The notes below the pieces were generated by a model. It was not told where the DNA came from and searched no databases. It saw only the letters and a list, made by a program, of their open reading frames with translations. Of a stretch of DNA of 13,120 nucleotides, positions 5,954-12,883 are shown piece after piece. Every line of letters begins with the position of its first letter. Positions within the stretch are counted from its first letter, which is position 1. This DNA comes from an uncultured Desulfobacterium sp. (lineage in GTDB: Bacteria > Desulfobacterota > Desulfobacteria > Desulfobacterales > Desulfobacteraceae): assembly GCA_937124525.1 (NCBI GenBank), contig CAKZLA010000022.1, positions 1 through 13,120 on the forward strand, in the 5' to 3' direction. The translations under genes and the position numbers were made by a program.

Positions 5954-7120
5954 TTATAATGCGGCTTTGTAGATATTTACAACGTCATCCAGGGAAGGTC
6001 TTCTGGGGTTAGTCGCGCCACAGGCATCTTTCTGGGCATTTTCAGCCATGGTGACAAGGTCTTCTTCTTTAACACCCAGCTCTGTCAAGTTTGCAGGAAT
6101 TCCCACATCCGCAGACAGGGTCTGGATGGCGGACAATGCTTTTTCAGCTGCGTCCCGGGTGGAAAGACCTGTGATATTTTCTCCCAATGCCACGGCAATA
6201 TCAGCAAAACGATCCAGCTTGGCAATCAGGTTGAAACGGGATACATGGGGCAGCAGAATGGCGTTACACACACCATGGGGAAGATCGTAGAAACCGCCCA
6301 GCTGATGTGCCATGGCATGGACATGACCCAGACTTGCATTGTTAAATGCCATACCGGCAAGATATTCTGCATAGGCCATTTTGTCCCGGGCATCAATATC
6401 TTCGCCATTGGCAACGGCCTGGCGCAGATGTCCGGCAACCAACTCAATGGCTTTGATGGCACAGGCATCTGTAACAGGGGTGGCGATGGTGGAAACATAG
6501 GCTTCAACGGAATGGGTCAAAGCATCCATTCCAGTGGCAGCGGTGAGAAAGGAAGGCATGCCAAGCATCAGAAGGGGATCGTTGATGGCAATGGTGGGGG
6601 TTACCCGCCAGTCAACAATAGCCATTTTCACTTTTCGACTGGTATCTGTGATGATGCAGAAGCGGGTCATCTCGCTGCCGGTACCGGCTGTGGTATTGAT
6701 GGCGATGAAGGGAGGCATGGCCTTGGTGGACTGATCAACGCCTTCGTAGTCATGAATGGTTCCGCCATTGGTGGCCACGATACCAATACCCTTACCACAG
6801 TCATGGGCACTACCACCACCCAGGGTGATAATCATGTCGCAACCGCTTTCTTTGTAGAGCTTAAGTCCGTCTGCCACATTGCTATCTGTGGGATTGGGAA
6901 TGGTGTCATCATAAACAACGGCATCCACACCCACGTCTTCTTTAATCATATCGCAAATCTGCTGGGTCAGACCACAGGCAGAGATACCTTTGTCCGCCAC
7001 CAGAAAAGGTTTTGTCACTCCAAGGGTCTTCATCTGTGCGCCCAGTTGCTTGTGAGACCCAATACCCATCAGGGTTACTGTGGGAATGAAAAATCCGTAA
7101 ACTGCTTCTCCGTTTGACAT
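5954..7120 (-). CDS. Iron-containing (group III) alcohol dehydrogenase
   Basis: This 388-residue cytoplasmic NAD(P)-dependent dehydrogenase is of the FucO / Zymomonas AdhB / Bacillus methanol dehydrogenase family and interconverts primary alcohols and aldehydes. The cofactor-binding motif GGGSAHDCGKG is at residues 101-111 and TTAGTGSE at 143-150. The metal site is intact by alignment to FucO: Asp199 and His203 in GMDALTHSVEAY, His268 in GHVHAMAHQLGG, and His282 in DLPHGVCNAILLPH. Length is normal. The start at 7120 has GGAG (minus-strand AAAGGAGCTTTAAC) just upstream. It is a single-gene unit with a candidate sigma-54 promoter. In sulfate reducers such enzymes commonly serve ethanol oxidation; the exact substrate (ethanol, methanol, propanediol, lactaldehyde) cannot be read from the sequence. 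Confidence 0.95.
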   Translation of the reverse strand: MSNGEAVYGFFIPTVTLMGIGSHKQLGAQMKTLGVTKPFLVADKGISACGLTQQICDMIKEDVGVDAVVYDDTIPNPTDSNVADGLKLYKESGCDMIITLGGGSAHDCGKGIGIVATNGGTIHDYEGVDQSTKAMPPFIAINTTAGTGSEMTRFCIITDTSRKVKMAIVDWRVTPTIAINDPLLMLGMPSFLTAATGMDALTHSVEAYVSTIATPVTDACAIKAIELVAGHLRQAVANGEDIDARDKMAYAEYLAGMAFNNASLGHVHAMAHQLGGFYDLPHGVCNAILLPHVSRFNLIAKLDRFADIAVALGENITGLSTRDAAEKALSAIQTLSADVGIPANLTELGVKEEDLVTMAENAQKDACGATNPRRPSLDDVVNIYKAAL

Positions 7121-7234
7121 GTTAAAGCTCCTTTTATGTCCATCGCTCTTCGTTGAACGATGCAGTGCATTAAGTTAATTAATGAAGACTTACCCGAAGG
7201 CAAAGCCTGTTGTGTGAACGTTTCGCTTTAATAT

Positions 7235-7251
7235 TGCAATAGAAAGACCAA
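7235..7251 (-). promoter_or_regulatory. Candidate sigma-54 (-24/-12) promoter for the alcohol dehydrogenase
   Basis: On the minus strand the sequence reads TTGGTCTTTCTATTGCA. TGG and TTGCA are separated by eight bases, which gives the required GG-N10-GC spacing of sigma-54 promoters. The -24 box lacks the usual CAC after TGG. The start of transcription would lie about 100 bp before the ATG. No enhancer-binding site could be assigned. Confidence 0.45.
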
Positions 7252-7411
7252 GGGGGTTATTTTTGCACAAAAAAATCTTTCACAGACAAACAAACCATTA
7301 TAACTAATTTATTTTACAGTACAAAAAAAACAAAAAAAAACATGATTAGAATTCGATTGACTGTAAATTTTTTCATGGAACACCTTTTTTAAAAGGCCAG
7401 AATGACCCATT

Positions 7412-7437
7412 CCCCAATTTCGCTGGGGCATTTTTTT
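7412..7437 (+). terminator. Orphan intrinsic terminator
   Basis: CCCCA (7412-7416) pairs with TGGGG (7424-7428), loop ATTTCGC, followed by CA and seven T on the plus strand. It faces plus-strand transcription, yet no plus-strand gene lies upstream before the hsp20/adh region. It may end an unrecognised small RNA, stop antisense transcription, or be left from a lost gene. Confidence 0.5.
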
Positions 7438-7508
7438 CGAAGAGGGAATTTATTATCAGTAATGATATGAATTGAGTGTGCCCTTTTTAGATTAACCCGG
7501 GGGAAAGA

Positions 7509-7600
7509 GCCTGCTCACATAGCATTAGTATGCTACGCAGTCCCAAATACGCGAATATGGGGCACTGGCCAAACATTTACATTGCCAATCCGAATATTTA
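7509..7600 (+). repeat. 92-bp repeat, copy A (downstream side of nfo)
   Basis: The segment from GCCTGCTCACATAGC to CGAATATTTA matches 8876-8967 in the same orientation, 83 of 92 bases by eye and without gaps. It includes a small hairpin, TAGCAT-TAGT-ATGCTA, and the block GAATATGGGGCACTGGCCAA, which also recurs inverted near 8845. No conserved reading frame is evident. Confidence 0.8.
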
Positions 7601-7651
7601 CGTAAACAATCAAATATATTGTTAAATTTCAATCGTTTAATTGTCGCTATC

Positions 7652-7753
7652 GTAAGTTCTCAATAACCTGTGGTGCTAAAGCCTGCTTACCCTTTAAACG
7701 CCGGGTGCTATTCAAAAGGATTCCCTGAATGCCCGGACTTATTGAGAACTTAC
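7652..7753. mobile_element. 102-bp miniature inverted-repeat element, IS66-like ends
   Basis: The element has perfect 15-bp terminal inverted repeats, GTAAGTTCTCAATAA (7652-7666) and TTATTGAGAACTTAC (7739-7753). It is flanked by a perfect 8-bp direct repeat TCGCTATC (7644-7651 and 7754-7761), the expected target-site duplication. Ends starting GTAA together with 8-bp duplications are the established hallmarks of the IS66 family, so it is probably a non-autonomous derivative mobilised by an IS66-type transposase elsewhere. The interior has a further inverted repeat (CCGGG with CCCGG) and no transposase. An intact duplication implies a recent insertion. Confidence 0.8.
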
Positions 7754-7925
7754 TCGCTATCTGACGTACGTTGTCAAAAGTTGCCAAACTTAGAACCAAG
7801 CCCGTCTTATTCTTATGGGTGTTCATAAATCCCCCCGACGTTCCCGTTCCGGTCAGGGCTGCCGCCGGGGGTGACATTATGCCATTTTCAATATGTATTA
7901 CGTCTGCGGGGAGAGGTGAGCGTTA

Positions 7926-8816
7926 TTAAGATTTAGATTCAATGATTTCAGCTGAGTCCACTGCCAGGTCCGTCAAAAGGGCAATTTCCCTGGCCCACTG
8001 GTCGCTGTTGGGGGTCTCAAGAATAAGAGGGATGTTGTCAAAACGATGGTCCGCCATGATACGCTGGAACACCTCAATACCCAAGGTGCCCTGTCCCAGG
8101 CTTTCATGTCGATCCACCCTGGAAGCAAGCAATTTTTTAGAATCATTCAAATGCATCCCTTTAAGATACTGGAACCCGATGACATCATCAAATAGCTGCC
8201 AGGTTTCTTTAAATCCCTCCACAGACTTCAGGTCATATCCAGCGGAAAAGGCATGGCAGGTATCAATGCATACCCCCACTCGCCCTTTATCTTCCACCCG
8301 GTGGATGATTTGTGCAATCTGTTCAAAGGAATATCCCACATTGGTGCCCTGACCGGCGGTATTTTCAATCACCACGGTGACACCCTGGGTGACGTCTAAA
8401 ATTTGATTCAGGGAGTCCGCAATGGTTTCCAGGCATTTTTGTATATAGGGTTCTGATGTGCGGGCCTTTGATTCCAAATGACTACCGGGATGAAAATTCA
8501 GAGCATCAAGCCCCAGTTGGCCGCATCGCTGGATTTCATCCAGAAAGGCATCTCTGGATTTCTCAAGGGCTGCCTTTTCAGGATGGCCCAAATTAATAAG
8601 GTAACTGTCATGGGCAAGAATTTGACCTGGGGCATAGCCATGTTGCCTGCAGTTTTCCTGGAATGCCTGCATGATCTCCGGGGACAGGGGCTTTGATTTC
8701 CACTGTCGCTGGTTTTTAGTAAAAAGCGCAAAGGCGGTGGCCTTGATCTTATGGGCGTTGATGGGAGCATTGTGCACACCTCCGGCTGCACTGACATGGG
8801 CACCTATGTATTTCAT
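7926..8816 (-). CDS. nfo: Endonuclease IV (AP endonuclease)
   Basis: This 296-residue zinc enzyme cleaves DNA 5' to abasic sites and removes 3'-blocking groups in base-excision repair. All nine metal ligands of E. coli Nfo can be placed: His69, His109, Glu151 (VIENTAGQG), Asp185 and His188 (CIDTCHAF), His222 (GMHLNDSK), Asp235 and His237 (VDRHE), and Glu267 (LILETPN). The three family signatures are intact. The start at 8816 ([13 protein letters not shown]) is chosen because this is the conserved N-terminus and AAGGA lies upstream; the open frame to 8885 runs into the repeat and is not family-like. It appears monocistronic. Direct 92-bp repeats lie on both sides, and its leader contains a truncated inverted repeat copy, so its promoter may be repeat-derived. 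Confidence 0.96.
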   Translation of the reverse strand: MKYIGAHVSAAGGVHNAPINAHKIKATAFALFTKNQRQWKSKPLSPEIMQAFQENCRQHGYAPGQILAHDSYLINLGHPEKAALEKSRDAFLDEIQRCGQLGLDALNFHPGSHLESKARTSEPYIQKCLETIADSLNQILDVTQGVTVVIENTAGQGTNVGYSFEQIAQIIHRVEDKGRVGVCIDTCHAFSAGYDLKSVEGFKETWQLFDDVIGFQYLKGMHLNDSKKLLASRVDRHESLGQGTLGIEVFQRIMADHRFDNIPLILETPNSDQWAREIALLTDLAVDSAEIIESKS

Positions 8817-8835
8817 GGAAATATTCCTTTTTACC

Positions 8836-8865
8836 CGTAAATATTTGGCCAGCACCCCATATTCA
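8836..8865 (-). repeat. Truncated inverted copy of the 92-bp repeat in the nfo leader
   Basis: CGTAAATATT followed by TTGGCCAGCACCCCATATTC is the reverse complement of the right part of the 92-bp repeat with about 20 internal bases missing (compare 7554-7603 on the minus strand). Together with copy B it forms an inverted repeat whose 20-base arms (8846-8865 and 8919-8938) differ only at two central positions. Confidence 0.6.
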
Positions 8866-8875
8866 CTTAGGTTTG

Positions 8876-8967
8876 GCCTGCTCACATAGCATTAGTATAC
8901 TACACAATCCCAAATAGTCGAATATGGGGCACTGGCCAAGCAGTTACATTACCAACCCGAATATTTA
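8876..8967 (+). repeat. 92-bp repeat, copy B (upstream side of nfo)
   Basis: This copy is colinear with 7509-7600, with nine substitutions and no gaps. It begins 60 bp upstream of the nfo start codon and ends 45 bp before the permease gene stop, so it fills the spacer between the nfo and ABC transporter units. Confidence 0.8.
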
Positions 8968-9012
8968 TTTTTATTCAATGATCAAGTTGCTTTATATTGG
9001 CATAGGCAGACA

Positions 9013-9690
9013 TCATGGGTGCTGTTCAAAGCCTGGAATGGTGAATCGTTTTTCCAAACTGTTCAGGACCCAGGTGGCCAAGGGAACCCGCAACAGATAT
9101 ACACCCCCCACAATGCAAAAGACCTCCACATACTTAAAGGAAGCCGATGCCAGAATCTTTCCCTGACCCGTGAGTTCAATGCAGGTAACCATGTAAGCCA
9201 GGGAGGAGTACTTTATAAGATAAATGATCTCATTGCCGCACCCGGGTAACGCCCGGCGTAACGCCTGGGGCAGCACCACATAAATCACAGTCTGGAACGG
9301 GGTAAATCCAATGGAACGGGCCGCAAAGATTTGGCCCTGCTTGATGGAGAGCAGCGCCCCCCGGATGTATTCAGACTGATAGGCCCCGCTGCAAAGGGCA
9401 AAGGCCACCACCGACGCCCAGTAAGGGCTCAGATAAATCCCCATGCGGGGCAGGCCAAAATACCAGATATACAACTGAATCAACAACGGAAATCCCCGGA
9501 ATAAAAGCACATAGCTATCCCCCGCAAATTTCACAACCGGGTGACCATACACTCGAAGTGTGGCGGAAATAACCCCCATGCACACCCCGAAAATGGCCGA
9601 TGGGATGATCAGAAGGATGCTGATCCAGGTTCCCTGCATCAGTGCTGGCATGACATCATTTTGAATATACAAAAATTCATCCATGATCAT
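9013..9690 (-). CDS. Polar amino-acid ABC transporter, permease subunit 2
   Basis: This 225-residue inner-membrane permease belongs to the HisM/GlnP family. Hydrophobic segments start at about residue 20 (ISILLIIPSAIFGVCMGV) and recur through the chain, about five in all. The cytoplasmic EAA loop that docks on the ATPase is clear: YQSEYIRGALLSIKQGQ, then AARSIGFTPFQTVIYVVLPQA. The C-terminus TIPGFEQHP parallels that of the other permease (TIPGYSR). The ATG at 9690 overlaps the ATPase stop by four bases (ATGA), so translation is coupled. A second ATG two codons in lies at a better distance from the GGCGG ribosome site. It is the last gene of the operon. Substrate cannot be told beyond a polar amino acid. 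Confidence 0.93.
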   Translation of the reverse strand: MIMDEFLYIQNDVMPALMQGTWISILLIIPSAIFGVCMGVISATLRVYGHPVVKFAGDSYVLLFRGFPLLIQLYIWYFGLPRMGIYLSPYWASVVAFALCSGAYQSEYIRGALLSIKQGQIFAARSIGFTPFQTVIYVVLPQALRRALPGCGNEIIYLIKYSSLAYMVTCIELTGQGKILASASFKYVEVFCIVGGVYLLRVPLATWVLNSLEKRFTIPGFEQHP

Positions 9691-10448
9691 TCACCGCCAA
9701 TTTCGGCAATTCTGGAACAAAAATCCCGGGTTCGGGTGGCGGCTCCATCTGCCAGCAACACCTTGGGAGCTCCCTGCTCAACAATGCACCCCTTTTCCAT
9801 GAAGATAATCTCATCGGCCAGAGATCTGGCAAACCCGATCTGATGGGTGGCCATGATCATGGTCATCCCCCCTTTACCCAGATCTCGAATCACGGATTGC
9901 ACCTCACCGATGAGCTCCGGGTCCAAGGCCGACGTGGGTTCATCCAGCAGCATCACCATGGGGTCCATGGCCAGGGCCCGGGCAATGGAGACCCGCTGTT
10001 TCTGCCCCCCGGAAAGCTGGGCTGGATATTGATTGGCCTGGTTCTTGAGCCCCACACGCTCCAGCTCCGCCATGGCCCGATCCGTTGCGGCGGTCTTTTT
10101 CATGCCCAACACCTTAACCATGCCGATCTCCACATTGGCAAGGGCGGTGAGATGATCAAACAAATTAAAATCCTGGAATATCATCCCCACCTGACGTCGA
10201 TGGGTGCACAGCCCCCGTTTATTGGACGGGTTAACGGTGTGTCCTGCCAGGGAAATGGTCCCCTTATCGGGCATGACCAGAAAATTGATGGTCTGAAGAA
10301 AGGTGCTCTTCCCCCCCCCGGACGGCCCGATGATCACCTTGATTTCGCCCTTTTGAATGGAAAGAGAAACATCATTTAATATGGTATTTTCCCCAAAACT
10401 TTTGGTGATATGATCAATCTCCAGAATGGGGTGACTATCTGTTTTCAT
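9687..10448 (-). CDS. Polar amino-acid ABC transporter, ATP-binding subunit
   Basis: This 253-residue ATPase of the HisP/GlnQ family powers the importer from the cytoplasmic face. All nucleotide-binding motifs are intact: Walker [10 protein letters not shown] at residues 41-49, Q-loop Gln92 in FQDFNLF, signature LSGGQ at 145-149, Walker B VMLLDE at 165-170, D-loop SALDPE, and the switch His202 in ATHQIG. Length is normal. An AAAGGAAAAGC sequence directly before the ATG at 10448 provides a ribosome site. It overlaps the following permease by four bases. A 184-bp gap to the preceding permease is unusual for this operon type and contains repeat sequence, but the order binding protein, permease, ATPase, permease still indicates a single transporter. 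Confidence 0.96.
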   Translation of the reverse strand: MKTDSHPILEIDHITKSFGENTILNDVSLSIQKGEIKVIIGPSGGGKSTFLQTINFLVMPDKGTISLAGHTVNPSNKRGLCTHRRQVGMIFQDFNLFDHLTALANVEIGMVKVLGMKKTAATDRAMAELERVGLKNQANQYPAQLSGGQKQRVSIARALAMDPMVMLLDEPTSALDPELIGEVQSVIRDLGKGGMTMIMATHQIGFARSLADEIIFMEKGCIVEQGAPKVLLADGAATRTRDFCSRIAEIGGE

Positions 10449-10585
10449 GCTTTTCCTTTAGACCGTAAACAAGCTCTGTGAGAGGGCTGATTTCACGGAT
10501 TAATGTTACCAACTATTCTTGCATCCTTCATATCCCCCCGGGAGTACTTTAGATTTTTGTAGGAATGATTCTTGAAGAACACACG

Positions 10586-10614
10586 TATTGCGCCAAAAAG
10601 TGTAATTTAGAAAA
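10586..10614 (+). repeat. Short repeat inside the ABC operon gap
   Basis: This stretch, centred on GCCAAAAAGT and ending in TTTAGAAAA, matches 5497-5525 at 26 of 29 bases. It sits in the 184-bp gap (10449-10632) between permease 1 and the ATPase gene. The gap also holds AAGAAT...ATTCTT at 10616-10633 and no open frame; otherwise I see nothing in it. Confidence 0.4.
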
Positions 10615-10632
10615 TAAAGAATGCCACTATTC

Positions 10633-11301
10633 TTATCTGGAATACCCTGGAATGGTGACTTTTTTATGCAACACATTCAAAAGTTTGGTACCAATATAGG
10701 TAAATATCAAAAAAATAAAACCCGCAGCCAGGTAGATGGCCAGGTGCTCATAGGTCCGGGATGCAATGTGGTGGGCCCGGGACATGAGTTCTGTGACCCC
10801 CAGAGCATAGGTTACGGCAGAATCCTTGAGCAAAATGGCATATTCATTGGTCCATCCGGGGATGGACAGACGAAAGGCCTGGGGCAAAATAATGAAAATA
10901 ATGGCTTTGACGTCACTCATTCCCAGCGCACGGGCTGCCTTCATCTGGCCCTGGGACAACGATGAGATGGCCCCCCGCAGAATCTGGGACTGGTAAGCAG
11001 AACTGATCAAGCCCAAGACCATGGTGGCAACCATAAAGGCAGAGACATTGATATTGAGCCATGTAAACAGTCCAAAATAAAATAAAAACAAAAATACCAG
11101 CAACGGAATCCCCCGGAAGAACCAGACATAGATGCCAATGATCCTGCGGACAAACCGGTTACCGTACACCTGGCCCACTGCCAGGGGAAGGCCTAACATA
11201 AAACCAAACAGCATGGCCGAAAGGACCACGATGACGTTCACCACCGCCCCCTGCAGCATATAGGGCAGTCCCTGTTGAATCACAAGCAGACTTTTTATCA
11301 T
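10633..11301 (-). CDS. Polar amino-acid ABC transporter, permease subunit 1
   Basis: This 222-residue inner-membrane permease of the HisM/GlnP family has several hydrophobic segments (for example VVNVIVVLSAMLFGFMLGL near residue 19 and FLFLFYFGLF near 70). The EAA loop reads YQSQILRGAISSLSQGQ followed by KAARALGMSDVKAIIFIILPQAF, a good match to the family. It should pair with the second permease as a heterodimer. The start at 11301 has a modest GGA site nine bases upstream. It lies 189 bp after the binding-protein gene, behind a terminator-like hairpin, so its expression is probably lower than that of the binding protein. No truncation is seen. Confidence 0.94.
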   Translation of the reverse strand: MIKSLLVIQQGLPYMLQGAVVNVIVVLSAMLFGFMLGLPLAVGQVYGNRFVRRIIGIYVWFFRGIPLLVFLFLFYFGLFTWLNINVSAFMVATMVLGLISSAYQSQILRGAISSLSQGQMKAARALGMSDVKAIIFIILPQAFRLSIPGWTNEYAILLKDSAVTYALGVTELMSRAHHIASRTYEHLAIYLAAGFIFLIFTYIGTKLLNVLHKKVTIPGYSR

Positions 11302-11390
11302 AAAGCATTTTCCGGATTCATGGTTTATTTTCGATGGTCAAGTGAAAAACAAGAACAGCCCGATCAAGAAAGACCGGGCCGATCATTTTT

Positions 11391-11414
11391 GAAAAAGCCG
11401 CCATGGTATGGCGG
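11391..11414 (-). terminator. Intra-operon terminator/attenuator after the binding-protein gene
   Basis: On the minus strand CCGCCAT-ACC-ATGGCGG is followed by CTTTTTC, a compact intrinsic terminator. A second weaker hairpin with GCCCG/CGGGC arms and a T-rich tail follows at about 11340-11381. Placed between the binding protein and its permease, it would allow partial read-through and excess binding protein, a common arrangement in such operons. Confidence 0.7.
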
Positions 11415-11490
11415 TCACGCCCGGGTTTTCATGCCCCAGGCCTACCCGCCAAACGGCCTACCTTGGAATCACGGTGGCCAGGCCCCTTGA

Positions 11491-12249
11491 TCAATGAACT
11501 TTATATTTTTCGTTCAGCTCTTTCCAATAAGGAGTTGCCATGAGTTTTGTCAGCCCCTCGTTGAGCATCTTAAGAAGATCGGCATCTTCCCTACGAACGG
11601 CATAGGCCGTTTCATCATCCGGCTGTCCATAGCGGCCAATGGTCTTGATGGGCAGGCCTTTATCCATGGCTTCCCGGGCGGAAATTTCAGAGGCGACCGT
11701 ACACTGAATGCGTCCATTGACAAGATCTTCCATGGCAAGGGGGGCAGAATCATAGTGATGCAGGGTAAATTTTTTCCCCTTCTTGATCAGATTTTCCTCA
11801 ACCCATTGGGCTTCGGAGGTGCCGCGCTGTATGCCCCACTGCATTTCACCCTCTTTGCATGCATCCACCGTCAGATCAGAATCTTTCTTCACCACCAGCA
11901 TCATCACCGTTTTATGGTAAGACTGGGTGAAATTAACCTCTTGGAGTCGTTCCGGGGTAACGCTCATGCCAGAGGCGATAAGATCAATTTTTTTTGCCTT
12001 CAGGCTCGGAATAATGGCGGCCCAGTCCGTGGGCTGATGTTTCACTTTAAAGCCCATCTCCTTGGCAATCCACTCCACCGCCTTTACATCCATGCCATCG
12101 GGTTTACCTGTTTCATCAATGTAAGAAAAAGGGGGGTAGTTGGCATCAATACCGTTAATAAACACCTTGTCTGCTGCAAAAGCAGACCCAATGCCAGCAG
12201 TGACCATAGCCACCATCATCAAAACAATCATCAAAAATCTTTTTTTCAT
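11491..12249 (-). CDS. Polar amino-acid ABC transporter, periplasmic substrate-binding protein
   Basis: This 252-residue precursor belongs to the family 3 solute-binding proteins (HisJ/GlnH type). The signal peptide has a Lys/Arg start (MKKRF), a hydrophobic core, and a likely cleavage at AFA|AD after residue 25. Family motifs follow: GIDANYPPFSYIDETGKPDG, MDVKAVEWIAKEMGF, and the ligand-carboxylate Arg region SGMSVTPERLQEVNFTQSY. The C-terminus PYWKELNEKYKVH is typical. The start at 12249 is preferred over 12279 because AGGAGGT lies seven bases upstream and the signal peptide then begins at once. As the first gene of the transporter operon it captures substrate for the two permeases and ATPase downstream. 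The identity of the amino acid cannot be read with confidence. Confidence 0.95.
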   Translation of the reverse strand: MKKRFLMIVLMMVAMVTAGIGSAFAADKVFINGIDANYPPFSYIDETGKPDGMDVKAVEWIAKEMGFKVKHQPTDWAAIIPSLKAKKIDLIASGMSVTPERLQEVNFTQSYHKTVMMLVVKKDSDLTVDACKEGEMQWGIQRGTSEAQWVEENLIKKGKKFTLHHYDSAPLAMEDLVNGRIQCTVASEISAREAMDKGLPIKTIGRYGQPDDETAYAVRREDADLLKMLNEGLTKLMATPYWKELNEKYKVH

Positions 12250-12317
12250 CTTTTTTACCTCCTCATGGGATACTTCCATTGTAATTATTCAACGCCAAAA
12301 AAATATACTTGCTTGCT

Positions 12318-12337
12318 TTCATTCATTCATTCATTCA
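12318..12337. repeat. Tetranucleotide repeat (TTCA)5 upstream of the ABC operon
   Basis: Five exact TTCA units lie 69 to 88 bp upstream of the binding-protein start. On the minus strand they read as TGAA units between a TTGAAT hexamer and TATATT, which are 25 bases apart. Such tracts change length by slippage and can alter promoter spacing. The repeat is certain; its role is inference. Confidence 0.75.
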
Positions 12338-12347
12338 ATTTTCGGAA

Positions 12348-12532
12348 TTGGTCATAACATCGGCCACTCTGGATAGGGATCAGGCTATCGTTATTGACAC
12401 TTTTGTTTTAGTTTTCTTTAAATACAGAGAGTTGCCAAAAGCATGGAGCCTGATAAAAGCCTCAGCCTCCAATAACACAAGGCTGACCCCATTGGTCCAC
12501 CAATTATGATGACTGGGTGATGTTATGACCAA
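12348..12532. repeat. Long-range inverted repeat upstream of the ABC operon
   Basis: TTGGTCATAACATC (12348-12361) and GATGTTATGACCAA (12519-12532) are perfect 14-bp inverted repeats bounding 185 bp. Inside, ATCAGGCT (12379-12386) pairs with AGCCTGAT (12447-12454), and TCAGCCT with AGGCTGA nearby. No gene lies inside. The nesting resembles a small folded repeat element; I found no flanking target duplication. Confidence 0.5.
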
Positions 12533-12548
12533 CCCCCAATTTTCCGTT

Positions 12549-12564
12549 ATGGCAGTACTGCCAT
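12549..12564. promoter_or_regulatory. Perfect 16-bp palindrome, possible operator
   Basis: ATGGCAGTACTGCCAT is self-complementary over 16 bases and stands alone, with no T-run. Its size and symmetry suit a dimeric repressor site or a short REP. It is 300 bp upstream of the binding-protein gene, with no adjacent regulator gene, so the role is open. Confidence 0.35.
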
Positions 12565-12734
12565 GTGGCTTGTAGAGAGAACAGGCTCCAAGTGGGGTGT
12601 ATTATATCAACAAGCCTACCACTGTCAATGGCTGGTCATATGGAAAAACTATAAATGTATCCAGGAGCAATCTAAAGCAAAAAGTTCCTCTTGGAAAACC
12701 TGTATTATAAGGCATCAATAAGGAGAATGTTTAC

Positions 12735-12850
12735 GGGAGATGTTTGTTGGCAGGAAAATGGAAGAGCGGTGTCAGGGTTGAGGGCCTGGCCTATGGGCGG
12801 GCGTTATTAATCCAGATCCATGCAAGGCAGGAATGCCCATAAGGCAAGGC
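12735..12850. repeat. Intergenic repeat and hairpin sharing modules with the adh-hsp20 spacer
   Basis: GGGAGATGTTTGTTGGCAGG and AAAATGG resemble 5459-5486. Further on, GCCTGGCCTATGGGC (12784-12798) pairs with GCCCATAAGGCAAGGC (12835-12850) with about two defects. Its loop contains GCGTTATTAAT, the same motif that fills the apical loop of the hairpin at 5777-5823. The remainder of 12565-12734 shows nothing I can assign. Confidence 0.45.
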
Positions 12851-12876
12851 AGAGCCGTATTGTAAAATACGGCTCT
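12851..12876. terminator. Hairpin terminator at the end of the disulfide reductase gene
   Basis: AGAGCCGTATT (12851-12861) and AATACGGCTCT (12866-12876) form a perfect 11-bp stem with loop GTAA. It lies 7 bp past the stop of the minus-strand gene to its right. A short T-run (GATTTTATC) is present on the plus-strand side only; the minus-strand exit lacks one, so termination there is likely but not textbook. Confidence 0.65.
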
Positions 12877-12883
12877 GATTTTA

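Noticed and set aside
6245..7117. 290-codon plus-strand open frame antisense to the alcohol dehydrogenase
   Set aside because: It is a glycine/histidine-rich shadow of a well-supported gene with all metal ligands in place; composition and position mark it as an artefact.
7647..7877. 76-codon minus-strand open frame (possible start at 7826 with a GGGGGG site)
   Set aside because: Its last third is the inserted miniature element and its stop comes from the target duplication. No family is recognisable. At most it is a small gene broken by the insertion.
11494..12357. 287-codon plus-strand open frame antisense to the binding protein
   Set aside because: It mirrors the binding-protein gene, is rich in His, Phe and Ile without any motif, and lacks a plausible start region.
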